DNA of 64,000 nt from positions 141,500,351 to 141,564,350 of the forward strand of contig CP136062.1 in the NCBI GenBank assembly GCA_032622095.1, written 5' to 3'. The stretch comes from Siphonodentalium dalli. Lineage: Eukaryota; Mollusca; Scaphopoda; Gadilida; Siphonodentaliidae. A model generated the notes under the pieces. The model ran no database searches. It had not been told where the DNA came from and was given only the letters and a program-made list of their open reading frames with translations. A program made the translations under genes and the position numbers. How positions within the stretch are numbered: the first letter of the stretch is position 1; each line of letters starts with the position of its first letter. Positions 57,236 through 64,000 of the stretch are shown here, piece by piece.

Positions 57236-57900
57236 GACCAGGACACACCGGGCCGAAACACCAACACCGGGCCGACCATGATTATTCGATCCGGTGTGAG
57301 AAAATTTTGAAAACTAAACAAGAAAATCGCAAAATACTAGCATCTAGACTGACCTCAAGCTTTCCTAGGTTTGGAAATTTCAAACCTCATACTCTCCCTT
57401 AGTTTGGAAATTTTCCAATTCATGACAATTTCAGTCAACAATTTTAACCAAATGTAGTAAAATATGTTTTCTTAAAATCATTAGCATTTTTTTTTATTGG
57501 CCACGGAGAGGGACCAGGCCACACCGGGCCGACCATGGTTCGACCGGGTGTGCGAATATTTTGAAATCTGAACAAGAAAATCGCAAAATCATAGCATCTA
57601 GACTAGCCTCAAGCATTTATAGAGTTGGAAATTTCAAACCTGACACCCCAACGTAGGTTGGAAAATTTCCAACTGATGACAATTCAAGTGACAATTTTGA
57701 CCAAATGTAGGACAATATTGTTTACTTAAATTAACTAGAAGTTTTTGACTGGCCACGGGGGAGGGACCAGGACACAAGCTTTCCACGTGTTGGAAAATTT
57801 CTAACTGATGGCCATTTCAGTCAAAAGATTTTACCAAAAGAAGGAAAATATGCAAATATTGGTCAAAAAACAATAAATTCCCCCAATAAATTGTCTGAAA
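57236..57900. repeat. ~265-bp tandem repeat, 2.5 copies
   Basis: Units start GACCAGGACACACCGGGCCG-like at about 57236, 57512 and 57765. Shared parts are AGAAAATCGCAAAAT, AGCATCTAGACT, TGGAAATTTCAAACCT and TTTTGACCAAATGTAG. The third unit lacks the front half. GGAAATTTC / GAAATTTCC words also pair within units. Confidence 0.8.
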
Positions 57901-58192
57901 ATAAAACTACCCAGAACATTTTCAACCTATTGTTGGTGTGAAATTTCCAACTAATGTTGTGTCAGGTATGAAATTTCCAACTGTTGAAAAATTTTACCAA
58001 AGTTGGGGGGTGAGACACTACCCCCACCCCCTGTCGCCACGTCTCTGTGGGGACACCATCTATAGTAGCTGGAACAAATGGTACGTACGTCGTCTAATAA
58101 ATCTCGCAACTTCCTGGTCGACAAGTCTTCCATTGGATACAGCGGTGACAAATTACCTGACAAAATACTACAATTCGGAGCTGACATCTTAC

Positions 58193-58306
58193 CTTCGCAC
58201 TTGAGTTCATCGTTGCCGAATGCACAATCCCGTTTACCATCACACACACGAGCATGATCTATGCACCCTCCTTCACCACACGGGAAATCTGTTTCGTCGA
58301 TGCATG
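58193..58306 (-). CDS. LDL-receptor class A module exon
   Basis: The minus-strand acceptor CTTGCATTACAG precedes 58306 and the donor GTAAGATG follows 58193. A 114-nt exon with phase 1 on both sides, the usual format for a shuffled extracellular module. The 37 full codons read CIDETDFPCGEGGCIDHARV then CDGKRDCAFGNDELKCE. All six LDLa cysteines are present (module positions 1, 9, 14, 21, 27 and 36), with the CDGxxDC and DE calcium-site residues. One acidic position of the usual CxDxSDE box is Phe and the Ser is Asn, so calcium binding may be weakened. LDLa modules bind protein or lipoprotein ligands outside the cell. The full protein family is not identified. Confidence 0.85.
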
Positions 58307-58309
58307 CTG

Positions 58310-59940
58310 TAATGCAAGGGCATTCTTATGCTGGTTGTATATATTTAATATGCACCAAGGCGTTCGTTATCAAGAAGACCATGAACACGGATTTGTTCCT
58401 ATTACTTTCATTATCAATAAAAGTGACCAGACTCTTCATGTTGAAACCATTATTTATAAACAGTACTGTAACAGCGCAGTCATGCAGTGTGATGATTTAC
58501 CCAACGAATGATAGCTCTGAAATACAGACAATGTTCCGTATGATTAGATACGGAACACTCTCTAGGTGGCGCTGGTGTTAACAGAAAGAAAAGATTACTT
58601 GTAACATTTTGCACTTGTTCTGCATGACAAATACCGTAACGAGTAAGACACGTCTATTTTCTGTTTTAATTTCGTTTTAGTTTTAATTGTAATTTTGAAC
58701 CACACAGTGGAATTTGAAATTCGTGAAAATCAGATCTGCGTTCAGAATTGCAGAACAATTATATAAACATGTCATTTCTATGATATACAACATAAGAGTA
58801 TATATAAGCTATTTTCAAGCTTTCGATTACCATAGAGTGTCTCTCGACCAATGTTTTTGGCCATTTCTGAATTTATTTGACTATTTTAAAGAAATTTTGC
58901 CAAATTGAAAAAAAACAATACATGGGAAAACCGAAACTAAAACGAAATTATAACACGCGTCACGCACAAAAATAACTAATAGCCTATATGTTTTGTTTAT
59001 GGGGAGACTGGTATATGTTGTTCAAAGGATACAATTACGATATCTGACACTTTGGAATAAACTTATGAACACGCAGAGCAATAGACTCCCACTGATACTC
59101 TACTATATGCACTGTGTAGCCATCACCACACAAACAATTGGAGAAATGGTTTTATTGATTTTAAACAAAAAACCTATATAACCTCAGCCTATCCAATATT
59201 CGGATAGAACAAGCAATTATCAATTCCCCGTTTTTCTATACAGACTCACCAAAGGCCGAACACAAGACGCATTTTTACAAACACGACATGGTGATATATA
59301 GTAAGATCTAATAAATGTGCCTTCTACAGAATCATCAAGAGTGAATTTTCAAAGGAAATATACCTCTCTTTAGAAATGAAACAGTATAGTGTATCGGGTC
59401 TGATTAAATTTCGTACAAGAAATCACAACTCACCGATCGAATCCGGATCGTGGGCAAAGAAAGATTACTCTGATCGAAAGTGCACGCTATATATGCGGCG
59501 GTAATATGAACAGCACCATATAATACTCTTAAGTGAAAACTGCACGATTTAAGACGAAAATATATTAAATCAGTATAGTAACCCATAAAGCCAATGCCCT
59601 CTCCATGTCATGAAACAATAAAAGAACCCTCGAAAACCTTAGCATATCCATCCGATAAGCCATTCACTTGATGGAGCCCCCTGTGGCATAACCAGACAAA
59701 ACTTGAAGTAATTAAACAAAGTTCGTGTGCGGGATTCACACATGCACTTTGTTTAATTACTCTGCGGGTCAAAATCCAATGATCCCATCGATCTTCCAGT
59801 CATGTCATATATGAATTGTGTATATCAGACGAAACAAATAACAATCAAGACCAGCCCACATTGGAAATAAGGATATCGCTCAAAGTTTATTTCACGAACA
59901 ACGATCTTGTGTTAAGTATTATTCATATATATGCAAATTT
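58310..59940 (-). other. Inferred intron of the LDLa gene
   Basis: Lies between two candidate exons on the minus strand. A further small exon is possible near 59430-59470, where the minus strand has TTTCTTTGCCCACGATCCGG before a GTGAGT donor, but the frame does not support a clear module. Nothing else is recognised. Confidence 0.35.
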
Positions 59941-59946
59941 ACTTAC

Positions 59947-60061
59947 GACATTCATCATCAATGTGAACACATAACTGGTGCGGACAAACTTTAAACTCGA
60001 ACGGATGCTGTCGACAGTTCCAAATGTCCCTTCGATATACCTTCTTGTACAGGATATGTTG
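59947..60061 (-). CDS. Candidate upstream Cys-rich exon of the LDLa gene
   Basis: The minus-strand acceptor TTTTTTCAACAG precedes 60061 and the donor GTAAGTAA follows 59947. The exon starts in phase 0 and ends in phase 1, matching the LDLa exon. It reads HILYKKVYRRDIW, then NCRQHPFEFKVCPHQLCVHI and DDEC. The CxxxxFxxxxCxxxxCxxxxDDEC spacing resembles the first part of an LDLa module interrupted by an intron. Direct joining to 58306 keeps the frame open. No signal peptide or first exon was found upstream within the window. Confidence 0.5.
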
Positions 60062-60069
60062 CTGTTGAA

Positions 60070-60454
60070 AAAATAACAAAAACCGACTAACAGCTAGAAA
60101 CGATAGCAATTTTGGTGGCGGCTAGATATATACATGTACAAGAAATTTATTCCACAATGCGAGTAGAACTTGCATATTAAAAGATTTGTTTTATCTGCAA
60201 CTTGAAAATTAAAGACAATATCATTATAAACACTAAAGTTCTGTAATAGTATTTCATTTCTAAATAGGAAAGCATCTAATCGCGAACCAAGAGCTGAGTT
60301 GGGTCGTTAGCGCAATTGACGCTGTAATACAATTATTTAAATATATGAAAACATTTTCCAATGTTTTTTTTGGTGATGTATAATGCTTGTCGAAAGTAGT
60401 TCATGATCCAATAATACCAGACTTACGAGAACCATGAATATATAGCAACTAGCT
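60070..60454. other. Spacer, nothing recognised
   Basis: AT-rich DNA between the candidate Cys-rich exon and the repeat cluster. No feature is supported. Confidence 0.4.
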
Positions 60455-60865
60455 GATGTGCCCGACTTCTGGAAATTTAGGGATTTGAACAATACTGAGC
60501 GAACAACGTTAAAAAGTATTAGAAGGAAAAAAAACTATTGTTTGATCGATCCCGAAACATGCCTATGTGAGCAAGGTCAAGGACACGATCGCACGTCTAA
60601 TTAGACCCGGCCATATTGTTCCCGCGGGATCAAAGTAGGCCTACATACAAAATTTGAGTCGGATCGGTCGAGGTCCAGAAACATGCCTATATGAGTGTAT
60701 ATGAGCGAGGTCAAGGTCAAAGACACGATCGTACGTTCCGGTATCAAAGTAGGCCTACAAATCAAATTCGAGTCGGATCGGTCGAGAAATTTTCGAGTCT
60801 ATAACACATAGACAGACAAACAGACAGACATACAGACAGACAGAAGTTCAAAAATATATAATAGA
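60455..60865. mobile_element. Dispersed repeat with (ACAG)n tail
   Basis: It begins CTAGCTGATGTGCCCGACTT, contains CGAGTCGGATCGGTCGAG twice, and ends with GACAGACAAACAGACAGACA-type runs and TTCAAAAATATATAATAGAC. The same head (CTAGCCGATGAGCCCGACG) and tail recur in the next two units. The layout looks like a family of SINE- or LINE-3'-end-like repeats, class not recognised. Confidence 0.6.
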
Positions 60866-61865
60866 CTAGCCGATGAGCCCGACGTTGTCCGGGCTATTCA
60901 AAAACCAAATTTCAAGTCGATAGCTCCACCCGTTTCCGAGATCTCGTCTGCGCATGCGCGAAGCTGGCGTCGCACGGACTCGGCGACCCGATAAAATTCG
61001 TATCCGGGGCAAGATACATTCACATACCAAATTTCAAGTCGATAGCTCCACCCGATTCCGAGATCTCGTCTGCGCATGCGCGAAGCTGGCGTCACACGGG
61101 CTCGGCGACCCGATAAAATTCGTATCCGGGGCAAGATACAGTCACATAGCAAATTTCAAGTCGATAGCTCCACCCGTTTCCGAGATCTCGTCTGCTTATG
61201 CGCGAAGAGGGCGCCGCACGGGCTCGCCAATACGACAAGGTCGACCGCCTGGTCAAACTACACACACGTACCAAGTTTCGTCCCGATCGGTCGAGAATCG
61301 TAGATTTGTATCAATGACAGACAAACAAACATACAGACAAACAGACAAACAGAGGTCTTCAAAATATATATGAGACTAGCCGATGAGCCCGACGTTGTCC
61401 GGGCTATTCAAAAACCAAATTTCAAGTCGATAGCTCCACCCGTTTCCGAGATCTGGTCTGCGCATGCGCGAAGCTGGCGTCGCACGGGCTCGGCGACCTG
61501 ATAAAATTCGTATCCGGGGCAAGATACAGTCACATACCAAATTTCAAGTCGATAGCTCCACCCGTTTCCGAGATCTCGTCTGCGCATGCGCGAAGCTGGC
61601 GTCGCACGGGCTCGGCGACCCGATAAAATTCGTATCTGGGGCAAGATACATTCACATAGCAAATTTCAAGTCGATAGCTCCACCCGTTTCCGAGATCTCA
61701 TCTGCGCATGCGCTGCACGGGCGTCGCACGGGGTCGCCAATACGACAACGACCGTATCCGTGGGATTTTACCCCTAGATAGGAAGTTTGGTCTCGATCGG
61801 TGAAGAATCGTAGATTTGTATAAATGACAGACAGACAAACAGATAGATTGTATCAAAATATATAA
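60866..61865. repeat. 122-bp repeat in a 510-bp higher-order unit
   Basis: ACCAAATTTCAAGTCGATAG (AGCAAATT in some) occurs at 60904, 61026, 61148, 61414, 61536 and 61658. Spacing is exactly 122 bp within each trio and 510 bp between trios. Each trio starts at GACTAGCCGATGAGCCCGAC and ends with an (ACAG/ACAA)n run and TTCAAAATATATA. GCGCATGCGC palindromes and CGGCGACCCGATAAAATTCG recur in each 122-bp unit. Identity between units is about 95% by eye. The overlapping open frames on both strands are repeat translations. Confidence 0.92.
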
Positions 61866-61871
61866 GAGAGA

Positions 61872-62310
61872 TACGGGGGGGGGTGAAAAAAAAATTCCGG
61901 CACGTATGCCGGGGTGGGTGGGTGGTCAAAGCCACTAACAAGCAATTTTTTCCGCAACTAAAAAAACAATTTCCTGCTTGTTTTTTTAGTGTTTTGGCAA
62001 TGAGTTGGGCTTCAAAACCACTTTGAATGAGAGAAATAATGTCATTCTAACTGGTAAACTGACTGCAGGCAGTTATTGTGTTGTATTTTGTTGCAAATTT
62101 TTAAATCCAAGATGGCCGCTGGCAGCCATGTTTTTTTGGCCGAATGACCTAAAAATGACTCATTCCTATTTACATGTCCATGTTAACATCCATGATAAAT
62201 AGTATGCACAGAAATTCATATACAGCTGTTTACAGTGAATTTCCCCCCGCAAATCTCTGTTTTAGTGTTAAAAGGGGGGTGGGTGTAAAAAATTGGTCGG
62301 AAAAAGACCA
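61872..62310. repeat. Dispersed repeat R1, copy 2
   Basis: A second copy of the 40038 repeat: TTCCGGCACGTATGCCGGGG, AGTTGGGCTTCAAAACCACT, CCAAGATGGCCGCTGGCAGC and GTTTACAGTGAATTTCCCCC. It is about 95% identical by eye over 430 bp, and lacks the long G-rich tail of copy 1. Confidence 0.85.
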
Positions 62311-64000
62311 ATATATAGGAGATATATGTAAATTATCTACACACCATTACTGGTGTTTGTCAAAGTTTAGTGGGGTATATCAATACTCATTCACGATCAT
62401 ATCATTGAGGTCCGGAGGATGTGGGTTATCTCTTGAATACAGATTGTATCAAAATATATAGGAGAGAAGATAAAGAGTATCAATGCCGTTCAGTCCGTTG
62501 GTACGAGGCCATTGAGTCATTCAAAACCCGAACAACTCATTCAAAAAACCATATGTGTGATAACCCATATGACTGTTCTAAGCTCCATCCGTTCTTATTC
62601 TTAACTCAGACGTACACCATATTATCATGATCTACATGTATCTCTTTCCATCAACATTTTCAGCAACAACCCACAATTCTATGAAACACTTTCCGAACGT
62701 GGTGCGTTATTATTATTTCCATAAAAATATAATCAAAGACCCACCTATGTCTCACTTATATGTATTTAAATTGTACTCAATCCTATTCGATGGTCTCCAT
62801 ATCATCAGATTCCAACAACAACAACATTTATTGAAATTCCGCTTCAGCTATCATAATCGAGTAATTGCCCAAAGTCAACTATGGTATAAAATTGCCCAAA
62901 ACCTGTAATTTATCAACATTTTGTTCAACGAAATTTTGCCGGTTTGTCAAATATCTGACACAAAAAAGCCACTTAATTTTAGAGTTATCCATCTTCATCC
63001 GCAATTTGGCCAGAGACAGTCTTCTCGTCGACTGTTAACTGGGCCACCTAAAATTATCGGTTGTGAAAAATAATAGATTTCAAACATCGATATCTGGGTA
63101 GTTCTACGGTAAAGGGTCCAAATAGCAAAATAAAATGGGGGGGGAAATGAAAATGCTTCTAGAATGGTCATTAGTGCCCTAACATGATATATAGGTATCA
63201 CTTTTGTAGAAAATGATGTTGGGAAAAATTCTTGACCAAGGTCAAGGTCGTTTGGGGTCATTCAAGGTGATTCATCCAAAACATTCGTAGAATCGTCTTT
63301 GGGCTCAATTAACGTAACGTCTGGAGTCTCGATGGTGATGATTCACTGCAAATATTACAGTTTAAGACTCAAACTTGTCAAAAATGACCCGGGCCTTTCT
63401 GAGAACAATTACTTTCTGGGAAGACCACAGACCAATTGTTACCATCATACCATGACAACCGCTGCGTATATTGCAAAATATGTCTTTTAAACATAACTCG
63501 GGTAATTGCGTTGTAAATTTGAAAGTTCTTTTGCTTTCTATATCTTTCCCTCTTCCTTTGTATTTTTATTTGTATGCACGCATATTAGCAGTCATACAAT
63601 TTCATATAAATAAATTTATCTTTATTAACAATGGTCCAATTTCGACCTTGCATTCAAATTTGTTTTTGTCAAGTGAAAGACATTGTATTGAATATATATA
63701 TATACACGAGATTGCGTAAGAATCGATATTTCAGGGTTTCTAATATAGATTTTCACTGTCGCTAAAACTAAACGCATTATTGATGGAATGCTACTTTTAA
63801 TCAGGGCCCCAATCCACTAAGATGACAACAACAAACTTTACCTTTGGTTTTCTCTATCACTCGATTTTCATCGCCAACTGTTCAGCTCATTGCTATTGAA
63901 TAGTCAGATGAATGAACTTTGGAATTAGATCCATCAATCTTCCACCTTCATGTTGAAACTTCATAAAAATAGCTTCAAATACCCGCGTGACGGTAATGAC
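62311..64000. other. Intergenic, mostly unannotated
   Basis: A segment at about 62960-63110 resembles part of the 48092 palindrome. A short (TA)n run is near 63697. No exon, RNA gene or transposon is otherwise supported up to the window end. Confidence 0.4.

Noticed and set aside
57951-58247. 98-residue ATG-started minus-strand frame around the LDLa segment
   Set aside because: Only the LDLa part is coding; the frame runs past a good splice donor at 58192 into intron.
61464-61777. Repeated plus-strand frames with ARRPDKIRIRGKI peptides
   Set aside because: Translations of the 122-bp repeat; the peptide repeats with the same period on both strands.
60866-61865. Regularly spaced repeats resembling a CRISPR array
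   Set aside because: The 122-bp units are repeated over their whole length with no unique spacers, and the DNA is animal nuclear sequence.

Overview
This 64 kb window is nuclear DNA from an animal. It has spliced genes with GT-AG introns, decayed non-LTR retrotransposons, tRNA-derived SINEs, satellites and many short palindromic DNA transposons. It is AT-rich overall. I infer a marine invertebrate, perhaps a hemichordate or other invertebrate deuterostome, but the sequence does not fix the phylum.

Layout. (1) 346-2929 is a satellite of about 16 monomers with two alternating lengths. (2) 4258-22848, plus strand, holds the last eight exons of a convincing SLC35C2 orthologue (GDP-fucose-transporter-like, drug/metabolite transporter superfamily). 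Together they give 321 codons and a stop in one continuous frame. The exon or exons for roughly the first 40 residues lie outside the window or were not recognised. One intron is GC-AG. The introns carry at least five families of short inverted-repeat elements, a nested transposon, a large foldback and a 5'-truncated LINE. (3) 22870-30250 is intergenic, with MITEs, a hAT element with a perfect 8-bp target duplication, and a 1.6 kb element with about 260-bp terminal inverted repeats. (4) 30249-34259, minus strand, is a decayed copy of a multicopy protein family, split by a 2.1 kb LINE that is itself broken by frameshifts. (5) 34260-50120 is repeat-rich intergenic DNA: two SINEs, palindromes, a 220-bp minisatellite, a GC-rich decayed coding segment, a satellite of about 180 bp that reverses orientation inside the array, and a 0.7-kb duplication. 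(6) About 51486-60061, minus strand, probably holds exons of a second gene, a single-pass membrane protein with an LDL-receptor class A module. Four candidate exons have matching intron phases. (7) 60455-64000 has a 122-bp repeat organised in a 510-bp higher-order unit, and the second copy of a dispersed repeat whose core matches the satellite at the window start.

The two candidate genes have no visible functional link. The transporter is Golgi/secretory-pathway machinery implicated in fucosylation. The minus-strand gene would encode a surface receptor-like protein. Everything else is mobile or tandem DNA. I did not find a convincing new biological system. The observations most worth following up are the GC-AG intron and a competing splice site in SLC35C2, the origin and orientation switch of the satellites, the nested insertions, and the LDLa/transmembrane gene.
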